A stretch of 64,000 nucleotides of DNA, from positions 18,408-82,407 of the forward strand of contig CAZUJU010000008.1 in assembly GCA_964620675.1 (NCBI GenBank), read 5' to 3'. How positions within the stretch are numbered: the first letter of the stretch is position 1; each line of letters begins with the position of its first letter. The position numbers and the translations under genes were made by a program. The notes under the pieces were generated by a model. It was given only the letters and a program-made list of their open reading frames with translations. It did not search any database and was not told the origin of the DNA. Source of the stretch: CAYSFW01 sp964620675 (GTDB lineage Bacteria; Pseudomonadota; Gammaproteobacteria; UWMA-0217). Positions 1 through 9,058 of this stretch are shown piece by piece.

Positions 1-78
1 TTTGAGACCAATCTCTCGCAGCGTGCCGAATCTGGTCTGCCGCAAGCGACCGTGGCAGCGGTCGCGAAGCCGGACTGA
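1..78 (+). CDS. C-terminal end of an unidentified gene (partial)
   Basis: Frame 1 is open from the left edge to a TGA at 76-78 and gives a 25-residue tail that ends in AVAKPD. It lies on the same strand as the SCO/peroxidase cluster, about 130 bases upstream. The fragment is too short to recognise and could be chance reading of non-coding DNA. The 88 bases that follow (79-166) hold no gene I can see. Confidence 0.3.
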   Translation, partial: FETNLSQRAESGLPQATVAAVAKPD

Positions 79-205
79 GGCGTATGCGAAGTGGGCTGGT
101 TCGGCGCGCACCCACGCGGGCTGATCCGGCCCACGACCGAGTTCACACCGCTAAGGCTCTGAACCCGTGCGCTCGTCGCGACTATCACAGCTGTGCAATC
201 CACCG

Positions 206-2050
206 ATGAAGCTTGTCCGCCTCCTGATTTGCTGGGTTTTGACGATAAGTTTGCCGGTCGGGGCCGACCTCGGCGCGAGTGCGGCCGCGTTGGTAGGTTC
301 GCCGATTCTCGCTCCGGGTTACGGCCAGCTTGACTTCGCTCCGCCGCCGCCCGGCAGTTATCGCTTGCCGCCCATCGCGCCGGCCGCCGATGGTATCGTT
401 CGCGGTGCGGATGGCGCGCCGGTGCGTCTGCATGCACTGTACGCGGGCAAATACGTCATTCTCAGCTTCATCTACAGCAGCTGCGACGATCTCAACGGGT
501 GCCCGCTGTCGACCTTTGTGCTGTACCGGTTGTACCAGGCGATGCAGCAGGATCCCGAGTTGGCGCAACAGCTGCGTCTGCTCAGCCTGAGTTTCGATCC
601 GCGTAACGATACCCCCGCGGCGATGCGGCTCTACGGCGCCAATTTTCCCGAGGCCGCCGGGCAGTGGCAGTTTCTGACCACGGCCTCCGAGGATGAACTC
701 GCACCCATCTTGCGCGACTACGACCAGGGCATCAGTCGGGTTTACGACGCACAAGGCCGGTACACCGGACAAATCTCGCACGTCTTGCGGGTATTCCTGA
801 TCGATCCGCAGCAACAGATCCGCAATATCTATAGCGTGTCGTTCCTGCATCCCGACCTGGTGCTGGCCGACGTGCGAACCTTGCTCCGCGAGGCGGCTGG
901 CAGCGGTGGCGATACACCAATCGCCACCGCGCCCGAGGTGCGCACGCGCGAGCTGTTGACCCAGGCGGCTCACCCACCGCTCGGGTTGCCGCCAATGCCA
1001 GCGGCGGTGGTGCAATCGCTCTCCGCCGCCAAGGTCGATCTTGGGCGCAAGCTGTTTTTCGACCGGCGACTGTCGGCCAACGGCACGCTCTCCTGCGCGC
1101 TCTGCCACCGCCCGCAGCAGGGTTTTACCCATCACGCGATGGCCCGCGCGGTCGGCGTGGAGGGCCGTTCGCTGCGGCGCAACGCCGCCAGTCTCTACAA
1201 CCTTGCCTGGAGCGATCCGCTTTTCGTCGACGGCCGCGAGCACACGCTCGAAACGCTGGTCTGGATGGAGTTGCTGGATCTTGACCGTCTCGGCAATCGC
1301 TCGGTTGCCGTGGTCCTGGACCGCCTGCGTGCGGCGCCGGATTATCAGGGGCGCTTCGAGGCCGCCTTTCCCGGTCGTGCGGCGGACATGGTCACAGTTG
1401 CTGCGGCCCTGGCGGCGTATTTGCGCACCCTGGTCTCGGCCAATTCGGCGTTCGATCGCGGGTACTTCGGCGGCGAAGCCGGGGCGTTGACCCCAGCGGC
1501 CGAGCGCGGGTTCGAGCTGTTCCGTGGCAAGGCCGGTTGTGCCGGCTGCCACATCCTGGCCGAACGTTACGCACTGTTCACCGACCAACAAATGCACGAC
1601 ACCGGCATCGGTTGGCAGCACTCGATGCGTCGCGAGCCCGCCCGCCGGGTGCTGGAACCGGCGCCCGGGGTGCGCATCGAAGTCGACCTGGCGGCGCTGA
1701 CTGGCACCGCCGAGCGCCCCTACAACGACCTCGGTCGCTATGAGGTGACGCAGGATCCGGCCGATCGCTGGCGGTTTCGCACCCCCAGTTTACGCAACGT
1801 CGCCAATACCGCCCCGTACATGCACGACGGCAGTTTGCCGACGCTGGCGGCGGTCGTTGAATACTACGACCGCGGCGGCCACGCCCACCCGGGGCTCGAT
1901 CCGCGCCTGCGGCCGCTTGGACTCACTGAACCGGAACGGGCGGACCTCGTGGTGTTTCTGGAGGCCTTGACCGGCGACAATCTCGCGCTGTTTGATGCCG
2001 ATGCCGCGGCGGCGCTCGGCGAACCGGTCGCGGCGGAGTGGCGACCATGA
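206..2050 (+). CDS. SCO-like thioredoxin domain fused to diheme cytochrome c peroxidase (MauG/CcpA family)
   Basis: Predicted exported protein of 614 residues. The ATG at 206 is preferred over a GTG at 167 because it directly begins a signal peptide (basic MKLVR, hydrophobic core, Ala-rich end). The first ~230 residues look like a SCO1/SenC thioredoxin-fold domain, with a Cys pair at 93 and 99 (CDDLNGCP, so five residues between cysteines instead of the usual three) and a downstream His (QISHVL). The rest is a bacterial diheme peroxidase with CxxCH motifs CALCH at 297-301 and CAGCH at 445-449 and the conserved APYMHDG stretch near the C-terminus. Family knowledge suggests periplasmic electron transfer or peroxide reduction, perhaps with copper or thiol chemistry from the SCO half. 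Its stop overlaps the start of the next gene (ATGA), so translation is probably coupled. Confidence 0.85.
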   Translation: MKLVRLLICWVLTISLPVGADLGASAAALVGSPILAPGYGQLDFAPPPPGSYRLPPIAPAADGIVRGADGAPVRLHALYAGKYVILSFIYSSCDDLNGCPLSTFVLYRLYQAMQQDPELAQQLRLLSLSFDPRNDTPAAMRLYGANFPEAAGQWQFLTTASEDELAPILRDYDQGISRVYDAQGRYTGQISHVLRVFLIDPQQQIRNIYSVSFLHPDLVLADVRTLLREAAGSGGDTPIATAPEVRTRELLTQAAHPPLGLPPMPAAVVQSLSAAKVDLGRKLFFDRRLSANGTLSCALCHRPQQGFTHHAMARAVGVEGRSLRRNAASLYNLAWSDPLFVDGREHTLETLVWMELLDLDRLGNRSVAVVLDRLRAAPDYQGRFEAAFPGRAADMVTVAAALAAYLRTLVSANSAFDRGYFGGEAGALTPAAERGFELFRGKAGCAGCHILAERYALFTDQQMHDTGIGWQHSMRREPARRVLEPAPGVRIEVDLAALTGTAERPYNDLGRYEVTQDPADRWRFRTPSLRNVANTAPYMHDGSLPTLAAVVEYYDRGGHAHPGLDPRLRPLGLTEPERADLVVFLEALTGDNLALFDADAAAALGEPVAAEWRP

Positions 2051-3315
2051 GGGCGGCTTATCCTCGCGCACGGGTTGCGGGGCAGATTGCGCTCGCCATC
2101 GCGGCGGCATTGACGGCGCTCGGGTGGGCCGCGGTCAGCGGTCCCGGAGATTTTCGCGACGGTTACGAACACGCCGATTTCAGCACCCGTTCGATCGCAT
2201 TGGCCGCGCGCCAGGGCGAGCCGGCCGACCTGCTCGCGTTGGCCGAGGCCCCCGTGCTCGGCCTGCCGCCGCTTGAGGTGCCCGCGGCCAATCCGCTCAC
2301 GCGGGAGAAGATCGCGCTCGGGCGAAAGTTATTCTTCGATCGGCGTCTGTCGTTGAACGGGACACAATCCTGCGCCATGTGCCACGTACCGGAACAGGGG
2401 TTTGCCCACAACGAAATCGCCACCGCGGTCGGGATCGAGGGCCGCGACGTCGGGCGTAATGCGCCAACCTTGTTCAACGTCGCTTACAAGCGGCGCTTGT
2501 TTCACGACGCCCGGGAAACCTCGCTGGAACACCAGGCCTGGCAGCCACTGATCAATCCGCTGGAGATGGCGAATCCCTCGATCGGCTGGGTACTGGCGCG
2601 TCTGGGTGAGTGGCCCGACTACCGCGGCTTGTTCGAAGCGGCCTTTACCGGATCGGGGGCGACCCTCGAAACAGTCGGGCAGGCGCTGGCGAGTTACCAG
2701 CGTACCCTGCGTGCCGGGAACTCGCCGTTTGATCGCTGGTACTACGGCGGCGACGCCGAGGCGGTGGACGAGGCCGTGAAACGCGGATTCCGATTGTTTA
2801 CCGGCAAGGCCGGCTGCGCGGCGTGTCACACCGTCGGCGTACACGACGCACTGTTCAGCGACCAGGGCCTACACCACACCGGTATCGGCTACGCGGCGGC
2901 AGGGCTGGCGCCGGACACACCACGGCGGGTACTGCTGGCGCCCGGCGTTTTCGCCGAACTCGCACCGGCGATCGTGGCGTCGGTCTCCGGCGCCGGAGGT
3001 GGCAACGACCTCGGGCGTTACGAGATCACCCGCGATCCCGCTGATCGGTGGAAGTTTCTCACCCCAATGCTGCGTAATGTCGCGCTGACCGCCCCCTACA
3101 TGCACGATGGGTCGTTGCCTGATCTGCCCGCGGTGGTGGCCTTCTACGATCGTGGCGGCGAGCCCAACCCATTGCTTTCACCGTTGATTCGCCCGCTCGG
3201 ATTGACCTCCGGCGAACGCGATGACCTGGTGCGTCTGCTCGATAGTCTGACCAGTGACGCGGTGGAAACCCTGGTACGCGACGCCTTCGCCGCGCCGATC
3301 GGAGACCTCGAATGA
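2047..3315 (+). CDS. Diheme cytochrome c peroxidase / MauG-family protein
   Basis: Predicted periplasmic diheme protein of 422 residues. The ATG at 2047 overlaps the upstream stop (ATGA) and is chosen over a GTG three codons earlier; it starts a signal-peptide-like segment (MRAAYPRARVAGQIALAIAA). Two c-type heme sites are visible, CAMCH at 109-113 and CAACH at 257-261, along with the family motifs GRKLFFDRRLS, NAPTLFN and APYMHDGSLP. It is clearly related to the peroxidase half of the upstream fusion, so the pair probably arose by duplication. Its substrate (H2O2 or a protein partner) cannot be told from the sequence. The next gene overlaps its stop by four bases. Confidence 0.87.
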   Translation: MRAAYPRARVAGQIALAIAAALTALGWAAVSGPGDFRDGYEHADFSTRSIALAARQGEPADLLALAEAPVLGLPPLEVPAANPLTREKIALGRKLFFDRRLSLNGTQSCAMCHVPEQGFAHNEIATAVGIEGRDVGRNAPTLFNVAYKRRLFHDARETSLEHQAWQPLINPLEMANPSIGWVLARLGEWPDYRGLFEAAFTGSGATLETVGQALASYQRTLRAGNSPFDRWYYGGDAEAVDEAVKRGFRLFTGKAGCAACHTVGVHDALFSDQGLHHTGIGYAAAGLAPDTPRRVLLAPGVFAELAPAIVASVSGAGGGNDLGRYEITRDPADRWKFLTPMLRNVALTAPYMHDGSLPDLPAVVAFYDRGGEPNPLLSPLIRPLGLTSGERDDLVRLLDSLTSDAVETLVRDAFAAPIGDLE

Positions 3316-3887
3316 GGGCATTCCTTGCGCTGTGCCTCGCGCTAGGCATAAGCGTCGTCGTCGGCTCCGAGGCGCCGCGGGCGGCAATCACGCTCGCCGA
3401 CCTCGGATTGCGTGATCACCACGACCAACCGTGGCCCGCAGCTGCGTCGCCCGGCAAGGTTACGCTGGTGAGTTTCGGCTACACCTCTTGCCCCGATGTC
3501 TGTCCGCTCACGCTCCAGGTCATCGCGGCGGCGCTGCGTGCGCTGGGCGATCAGGCCGCAGAGGTTCTTCCGCTGTTCATCAGCGTCGATCCGGCACGTG
3601 ACCAGCCGCAGCGGCTCAAGGATTACGTCGGTTACTTTGATCCCCGCATCATCGGTCTGAGCGGCGATGCGGGCGCGATTGTGGCCGTCACCGCGCGCTT
3701 TGGGGCTGTGTATGCCCTCGGCGCGTCCAAGGCCGATGGGCCGTATACCGTCGACCATTCGGTCGACCTGTTCGTCCTCGATGCGACCGGAACGCTGGTC
3801 GCGCGCGTGCCGTTCGGACTCCCTGCGGAGCATATCGCGCAGCTGGTTCGGCCATTGCTGAAGCCGGATCGCACCCTCGCACGCTAA
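3312..3887 (+). CDS. SCO1/SenC/PrrC family protein
   Basis: Exported thioredoxin-fold protein of 191 residues with an N-terminal hydrophobic signal or anchor. It has the canonical SCO copper site: CPDVCP (Cys60, Cys64) and a downstream His at 149 in YTVDHSVDLF. SCO proteins deliver copper to the CuA centre of cytochrome oxidase or act as periplasmic thiol-disulfide reductants. No oxidase gene lies in the window. The neighbouring peroxidases instead suggest a role in maturing or reducing those diheme proteins, or a shared response to oxidative or copper stress. It is the last gene of a three-gene run joined by ATGA overlaps. Confidence 0.88.
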   Translation: MRAFLALCLALGISVVVGSEAPRAAITLADLGLRDHHDQPWPAAASPGKVTLVSFGYTSCPDVCPLTLQVIAAALRALGDQAAEVLPLFISVDPARDQPQRLKDYVGYFDPRIIGLSGDAGAIVAVTARFGAVYALGASKADGPYTVDHSVDLFVLDATGTLVARVPFGLPAEHIAQLVRPLLKPDRTLAR

Positions 3888-4454
3888 CGTGGAATCGTGC
3901 TCGATGTGGTTTTGCCGCGCGTCCGTCCGGCACCGCCGCCAGCCACTCAATTCACGGCCATACGACCTCGCCGCGGCGACGCGAAACAACCACTGACCCG
4001 GACAATTGCGGGCCGCGTGATGTTCGACGCGAATCGGTCGCTACCGCCTAAATTTGTTTTTCTTTGTGTCGATAACGGGAGAGAGGCGGGCGTCGAGTGC
4101 ACCGCGTCGCAGATCCGCTTGGCGGAGGTACCCACCGGATTGCGGATCGTAACCCGCGCCGTGCGCGTTTGACGCCGTCGGGTGCGGCCAGATCACCCGG
4201 TGCGTGGCCATCGCGTCCGCGCCGCACGCGCTCGGAGGCGTCGCGTTGCCTACCGTTTGCGCTTGCGTAGCGGTGGCGCCGATGCAGGCGCAGCGAGGCG
4301 ACTTGCGGAGTTGCGTTGCGGCAGGCGGACAAGGGCATCGCGTCGTGTGGTGGCGAAATCCGGGCTTGGTTACGGCGCAGCGTCCGCAAGGCAGCGGCAT
4401 TCCGACAGACCGCGACGGCGTCGCGGGCGGCTTTGAACAAGGAGAACAAGAAGA
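3888..4454. other. Intergenic region without recognised gene
   Basis: This 567-base spacer lies between the SCO gene and the c-di-GMP gene. Short open frames exist but none has a ribosome-binding site or recognisable product. A T-rich patch at about 4050-4068 is the only marked compositional change. I saw no tRNA, riboswitch or clear terminator. The last 16 bases carry the strong AAGGAG site (4439-4444) of the next gene. Confidence 0.5.
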
Positions 4455-6593
4455 ATGCAGATGAATTCGGAGACCGCCGGTGACTTGATTCTGGTCGTCG
4501 AACACGAGCGGACGACGCGCATGGTGACTCGATCCATGCTGGAGCGGCAGGGCTACCGCGTCATCGAGGCCGGCAACGGAGCGGATGCGGTCAGCCAGTT
4601 TCGGTTCCACGAGCCGGCGTTGGTATTGCTGGATGTCGAAATGCCGATTTTGAACGGATTCGAGGCCTGTCGGCGAATCCGGGAAATGGTCACCGGCGGC
4701 GACGTTCCGATTGTGATGATGACCGGCCTCAGCGATACCGCCAAGGTCGACGAAGCCTTTAGAGTCGGGGCGACGGACTTTATCCCCAAGCCGGTGAACT
4801 GGAGCATCCTCGGCCACCGCTTGCGTTACATCCTGCGCAATCACCGCATTCTGCGTGATCTCAAATTCAGTGAGGCGCGGTTGTCGAACGCGCAGCGCAT
4901 TGCGCGCTTGGGGTATTGGGAATGGAATCTCGTCTCCCGTGAACTGCAATGGTCGCCAACGATGTACGTGATGTTTGAGGTGTCACCCGAGTCGTTTCAG
5001 GTCAGTTGCGATGCGTTTATCGAACTGATTCATCCCGCCGACCGTGAGATCTTCCGCGAAAAACTCGAGCGCGCCCAGGCGGGGCAAGCGATCTCAAATT
5101 TCGAACATCGCATGTTGCTGCCGCGAGGCGGCGAGCTGAACGTGGTCGAGCATATCGAGCTCACTCGAGACGTCGGCGGACACTCGCTCAGCCTCACCGC
5201 GACTTTGCAGGACATCAGCGAACGCAAGCGTACCGAGGAGCAAGTTCAGTTCCTTGCCTACCACGATCAACTCACCAGCCTACCGAACCGTGAGTTGTTC
5301 AAGGATCGGGTGACCCAGGCGATCAGTCGCGCGCGCCGCGAGGGACTCAAGCTCGCACTGCTGTTCGTCGATCTGGATCGCTTCAAGAACGTCAACGATA
5401 CGCTTGGACACAAGCTCGGCGATACCCTGCTGGAGCTGGTGGCCGAACGCTTGCGGGCGTTGGTGCGCGAAACCGATCTGGTCGCCCAGGGGCAACCCGG
5501 TGAAGAAGGACAGTTGGCCCGCCTGGGTGGCGATGAGTTTACGGTACTGCTGCCGGTGGTGCGCTCGCGCGAGGATGCCGCGCGGGTTGGCGATCGCATT
5601 GTGGAGGTCCTGAGCCGGCCGTATGACCTGGATTCGCGCGAAATCGTGGTGACCGCGAGTGTCGGCATCGCCTGCTACCCGGAGGACGGGAGTGATGTCG
5701 ATGCCTTGATCAAGAACGCCGATGCCGCGATGTACGACGTCAAGGACTCCGGGCGCAACGGCTTTCGCTACTACCTGCCGGAGATGACTCAGCGCACCGA
5801 AACCCGCCTGAAGTTGGAAAACGATCTGCGCAAGGCGCTCAGGAATCATGAGTTCGAGCTGCACTACCAGCCTCAGATCGATCTCAGCGATCAACGCATG
5901 GTCGGGGTCGAGGCGCTGGTCCGTTGGCGCCACCCCGAGCGTGGTCTGATATCGCCTGGGGAGTTCATTCCGGTCGCGGAGGACAGCGGGTTGATCATTC
6001 CGCTCGGGCAGTGGGTGCTGGAGGAGGCGTGCCGCCAGAATCGCACGTGGCAGCTGGAGGGCTTGCCGCCGGTGCGGATGTCGGTCAACGTCGCTGCGCA
6101 ACAGTTTCAGCACGACGATTTTCTGGTCACGGTCCGCCGCGCGCTCGCCGATTCCGGACTCAGCGCGGATTCTCTGGAACTTGAGGTCACCGAGAACGCA
6201 CTGATCAATACCGATCATGACGTCATGTTCAAGCTCAAACAAATCCGCAATCTGGGCATTTCGCTCGCGGTGGACGATTTCGGGACGGGATTCTCGTCGC
6301 TGAGTTTCATCAAGCAGTTTCCGCTGACAACGCTCAAGGTGGATCGTTCGTTCGTGACCGATATCGGGCAAAAAAAGGACGAAGCGATCGTCAAGATCAT
6401 TATCCACCTTGCCCACGAGCTAAATCTGCTGGTCATCTCGGAGGGCGTGGAGACGCAACGGCAGCTTGATTTTCTGCGGCTTCAGGGGTCGAACATGGCG
6501 CAAGGATTTCTGTTCAGCCGGCCGTTGCTGCCGAATGAGTTGCGCAAGTTGCTGCTGCAACCGCAACCGCTGATAATCGGGGCGACTCGCTAG
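4455..6593 (+). CDS. Response regulator with PAS, GGDEF and EAL domains (c-di-GMP turnover)
   Basis: Cytoplasmic protein of 712 residues. A receiver domain (about 10-128) has phospho-acceptor Asp60 (LLDVEMP), Thr90 and Lys112. Its acidic pocket is altered: Glu16-His17 stand where two Asp/Glu residues are usual. A PAS-like domain covers about 145-258. The GGDEF domain has an intact GGDEF at 358-362, preceded by an unusual insert (QGQPGEEGQ) and no visible RxxD inhibitory site. The EAL domain has EAL at 486-488, VTEN with Glu580, DDFGTG at 607-612 and SEGVE, so phosphodiesterase activity is plausible. Start supported by AAGGAG ten bases upstream. No transmembrane segment and no partner kinase nearby. 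It converges with the next gene, overlapping by four bases. Confidence 0.93.
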   Translation: MQMNSETAGDLILVVEHERTTRMVTRSMLERQGYRVIEAGNGADAVSQFRFHEPALVLLDVEMPILNGFEACRRIREMVTGGDVPIVMMTGLSDTAKVDEAFRVGATDFIPKPVNWSILGHRLRYILRNHRILRDLKFSEARLSNAQRIARLGYWEWNLVSRELQWSPTMYVMFEVSPESFQVSCDAFIELIHPADREIFREKLERAQAGQAISNFEHRMLLPRGGELNVVEHIELTRDVGGHSLSLTATLQDISERKRTEEQVQFLAYHDQLTSLPNRELFKDRVTQAISRARREGLKLALLFVDLDRFKNVNDTLGHKLGDTLLELVAERLRALVRETDLVAQGQPGEEGQLARLGGDEFTVLLPVVRSREDAARVGDRIVEVLSRPYDLDSREIVVTASVGIACYPEDGSDVDALIKNADAAMYDVKDSGRNGFRYYLPEMTQRTETRLKLENDLRKALRNHEFELHYQPQIDLSDQRMVGVEALVRWRHPERGLISPGEFIPVAEDSGLIIPLGQWVLEEACRQNRTWQLEGLPPVRMSVNVAAQQFQHDDFLVTVRRALADSGLSADSLELEVTENALINTDHDVMFKLKQIRNLGISLAVDDFGTGFSSLSFIKQFPLTTLKVDRSFVTDIGQKKDEAIVKIIIHLAHELNLLVISEGVETQRQLDFLRLQGSNMAQGFLFSRPLLPNELRKLLLQPQPLIIGATR

Positions 6594-7573
6594 TTTGCCT
6601 GACCCCCCGCGGTATCGCGCTCGGCCTCCGGTGGCGGCACGGCAGCGTTTGCGGCACCCCGTTGCACCAGTTGCACGAACAACTCCTCAAGCCGATTCGC
6701 CTTGTTGCGCATGCTCATGATCTCGATGCCCTGCGCGGAGAGTTGCTGAAACACCGCGTTGAGGTGGGTGTGTTTGCGCACGGAGATTTCGAGCGTATGG
6801 GCATCCCAGTGGGTGAGTTCGACGCCACTCAGCACGGGTGCGGCCCGCAGGGCGTGGTTGAGATCGAAGACGAAGGTCTCGGCGTCGAGCTTGGCCAACA
6901 GTTGTTTCATCGAGGTGTGTTCGATGATTTCGCCGCGGTCGATGATCGCAATGTTGCGGCAGAGGCTCTCGGCTTCGTCGAGATAGTGGGTGGTGAGGAT
7001 GATCGTGGTGCCGGCGGCATTGACGGTGCGCAGGAAGTCCCACATTGAACGCCGAACTTCGATATCGACCCCGGCGGTCGGCTCGTCGAGGATGAGCAAG
7101 CGCGGCTCGTGCACCATGGCCCGCGCAATCATCATGCGCCGTTTCATGCCGCCCGAGAGTTGCCGGGCCTCGGCGCGCCGGCGTTCGAACAGCCCGAGTT
7201 GTCGCAACCAATGGTGGGTGCGCCGCAGCGCCTCGCGTCGGGCGATGCCGTGGTAGCCGGCGTGGTTGATCAGGATTTCTTCAACCGGTTCAAACTGGCT
7301 GAAATTGAATTCTTGCGGGACCAGACCGAGCGCCTGCTTGACGCCAAACGGGTCGCGATCGAGGTCTTTGTCGAACACCCGGACGCGGCCCGAGGTCTTG
7401 TTGACCAATCCGGTGACGATGCCGATCGTGGTTGATTTGCCGGCCCCGTTGGGGCCGAGCAGAGCGAAGAAATCGCCCGCGGCAACGTCGAGGGAAATGC
7501 CTTTGAGGGCTTCCAGCCCGCCGGAATAAACCTTGCGTAGGTCACGAATTGAAAGGGCGAGGGGCGTGGTCAT
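6590..7573 (-). CDS. ABC transporter ATP-binding protein (ABC-2 type, YadG-like)
   Basis: ATPase subunit of 327 residues. Walker A is GPNGAGKST, the signature is LSGGMKRR, Walker B is LLILDEPTAG and the H-loop lies in TTHYLDEAE. The fold matches DrrA/CcmA/YadG-type exporters, which need a separate ABC-2 permease. No permease gene adjoins it: both flanking genes are on the other strand, so the ATPase looks orphaned here and its partner must be elsewhere. The substrate is unknown. The C-terminal ~90 residues after the ATPase core match the accessory tail of this subfamily. Confidence 0.9.
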   Translation of the reverse strand: MTTPLALSIRDLRKVYSGGLEALKGISLDVAAGDFFALLGPNGAGKSTTIGIVTGLVNKTSGRVRVFDKDLDRDPFGVKQALGLVPQEFNFSQFEPVEEILINHAGYHGIARREALRRTHHWLRQLGLFERRRAEARQLSGGMKRRMMIARAMVHEPRLLILDEPTAGVDIEVRRSMWDFLRTVNAAGTTIILTTHYLDEAESLCRNIAIIDRGEIIEHTSMKQLLAKLDAETFVFDLNHALRAAPVLSGVELTHWDAHTLEISVRKHTHLNAVFQQLSAQGIEIMSMRNKANRLEELFVQLVQRGAANAAVPPPEAERDTAGGQAN

Positions 7574-7669
7574 GGCGCGTGGAGCGGTTGCGGGGTGAGG
7601 TCTGGAGCGCCTCGTTCAGGTTGCGCGGCAGTGTATCATAGCCCTTGATTCATCCCTCCGAGGTTACCG

Positions 7670-9058
7670 ATGCCGTTGCCCGATTGCTTTGCCGTGGCCG
7701 ATCCGGCCGCGATTCCCCTGGTTGCGTTGACCGCGCAGGAATTCCCGGACTGGCTCGCCGCGCAGCCGGATTCGGTGCGCGCCTGGTGCGCTGCGAATCG
7801 ATTCTCGGCGCGCCTTGAAAGCGTGCTGATCGTGCCCAATGTTGCCGGCACCCCGTTGCAGGTGCTCTGTGGTGTCGCCGATCCGCCCGGCGTTTGGGCG
7901 CTGGCGGCGGCGGCGAATTTACCGGCGATGGTCTACCGGCTCGAAGCCCCGAACTGGTCGGCCGCGCAAAGTGAAGCCGCCGCCCTTGGATGGGGGCTCG
8001 CCGCGTACCGATTCGAACGCTACAAGTCGGCCCTCAAAACGGGGGCGGAACGACCGCGGCTGGTGGTGCCCGAGGCGGCGGCGGGGCTGCTGGCGCAACT
8101 GCGGGCTCTGACCCGGGTACGTGACCTGATCAACACCCCGGCGGATGACATGATGCCGCCGGAGCTCGCGTGTGAGGCCAAGCGCATCGCCGACGCCTAT
8201 GCTGCCGAATTTCGCCAGATCGTGGGTGACGCGCTGTTGACCGAGCACTATCCGGCGATCCATGCAGTGGGGCGCGCCAGTGCGTTCGCGCCGCGGCTGA
8301 TCGAGTTCACCTGGGGTGCGCCGGCGCATCCACGGGTGACGCTGGTCGGAAAGGGCGTTTGTTTCGACAGCGGCGGGCTCGACATCAAGCCGGCAAGCGG
8401 TATGCGCCTGATGCAGAAGGATATGGGCGGCGCGGCGCACGTGCTCGGTCTGGCCGAGCTGATCATGGCGGCGGGGTTGCCGGTCAGGTTGCAGGTGTTG
8501 ATCCCGGCGGTCGAGAACGCGATCGCCGGGAACGCATTTCACCCCGGCGACGTGCTCGATACGCGCGCCGGCAAGACGGTCGAAGTCGATAACACCGATG
8601 CCGAGGGGCGCCTAGTTCTATGCGATGCGCTCGCCGAGGCCTGCCGTCACAAGCCCGATCTGTTGCTGGATTTCGCGACCCTGACCGGCGCCGCGCGCGT
8701 GGCGGTCGGGACCGAAATTGCGGCGTATTTCTGCAACGATCGCGCCGTGGCCGCGGAGCTGCTCGCCGCGGCGACCGCAGTCGATGATCCGATGTGGGAG
8801 CTGCCGTTGCATGCCGGTTACCGTAACCTGCTGGAAAGTCCGGTGGCGGATCTCGTCAATTCGACCGGCAACGGCGGCTATGCCGGTGCGATCACTGCGG
8901 CGTTGTTTCTGGAGCAGTTCATTGCGCCCGACACCCGTTGGGTCCACGTCGATATGATGGCCTGGAACACCCGGGCACGTCCGGGCCGGCCCAAGGGCGG
9001 CGAGGCGATGGGGGTGCGTGCGGTCTTTGCGATGTTGCAGCGCCGTTATGGCGGGTGA
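7670..9058 (+). CDS. Leucyl aminopeptidase family protein (peptidase M17)
   Basis: Cytosolic metallo-aminopeptidase of 462 residues that would release N-terminal amino acids from peptides. The M17 catalytic core is intact: GKGVCFDSGGLDIKP carries a metal-binding Lys/Asp pair, MQKDMGGAA follows, and NTDAEGRLVL is the family signature. The N-terminal domain differs from classical PepA, so the closer match is the PepB-like or generic M17 group, and I leave the symbol blank. The 96 bases upstream separate it from the divergent ABC ATPase gene. Its last 11 bases overlap the start of dusA. Confidence 0.92.
   Translation: MPLPDCFAVADPAAIPLVALTAQEFPDWLAAQPDSVRAWCAANRFSARLESVLIVPNVAGTPLQVLCGVADPPGVWALAAAANLPAMVYRLEAPNWSAAQSEAAALGWGLAAYRFERYKSALKTGAERPRLVVPEAAAGLLAQLRALTRVRDLINTPADDMMPPELACEAKRIADAYAAEFRQIVGDALLTEHYPAIHAVGRASAFAPRLIEFTWGAPAHPRVTLVGKGVCFDSGGLDIKPASGMRLMQKDMGGAAHVLGLAELIMAAGLPVRLQVLIPAVENAIAGNAFHPGDVLDTRAGKTVEVDNTDAEGRLVLCDALAEACRHKPDLLLDFATLTGAARVAVGTEIAAYFCNDRAVAAELLAAATAVDDPMWELPLHAGYRNLLESPVADLVNSTGNGGYAGAITAALFLEQFIAPDTRWVHVDMMAWNTRARPGRPKGGEAMGVRAVFAMLQRRYGG

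Noticed and set aside
185..1621. 478-codon open frame antisense to the SCO-peroxidase fusion
   Set aside because: The sense frame has intact heme and SCO motifs; the antisense product is low-complexity and unrecognisable.
3888..4454. Possible c-di-GMP riboswitch or other leader RNA before the GGDEF-EAL gene
   Set aside because: No GEMM-like core or stable multi-stem arrangement could be recognised by eye.
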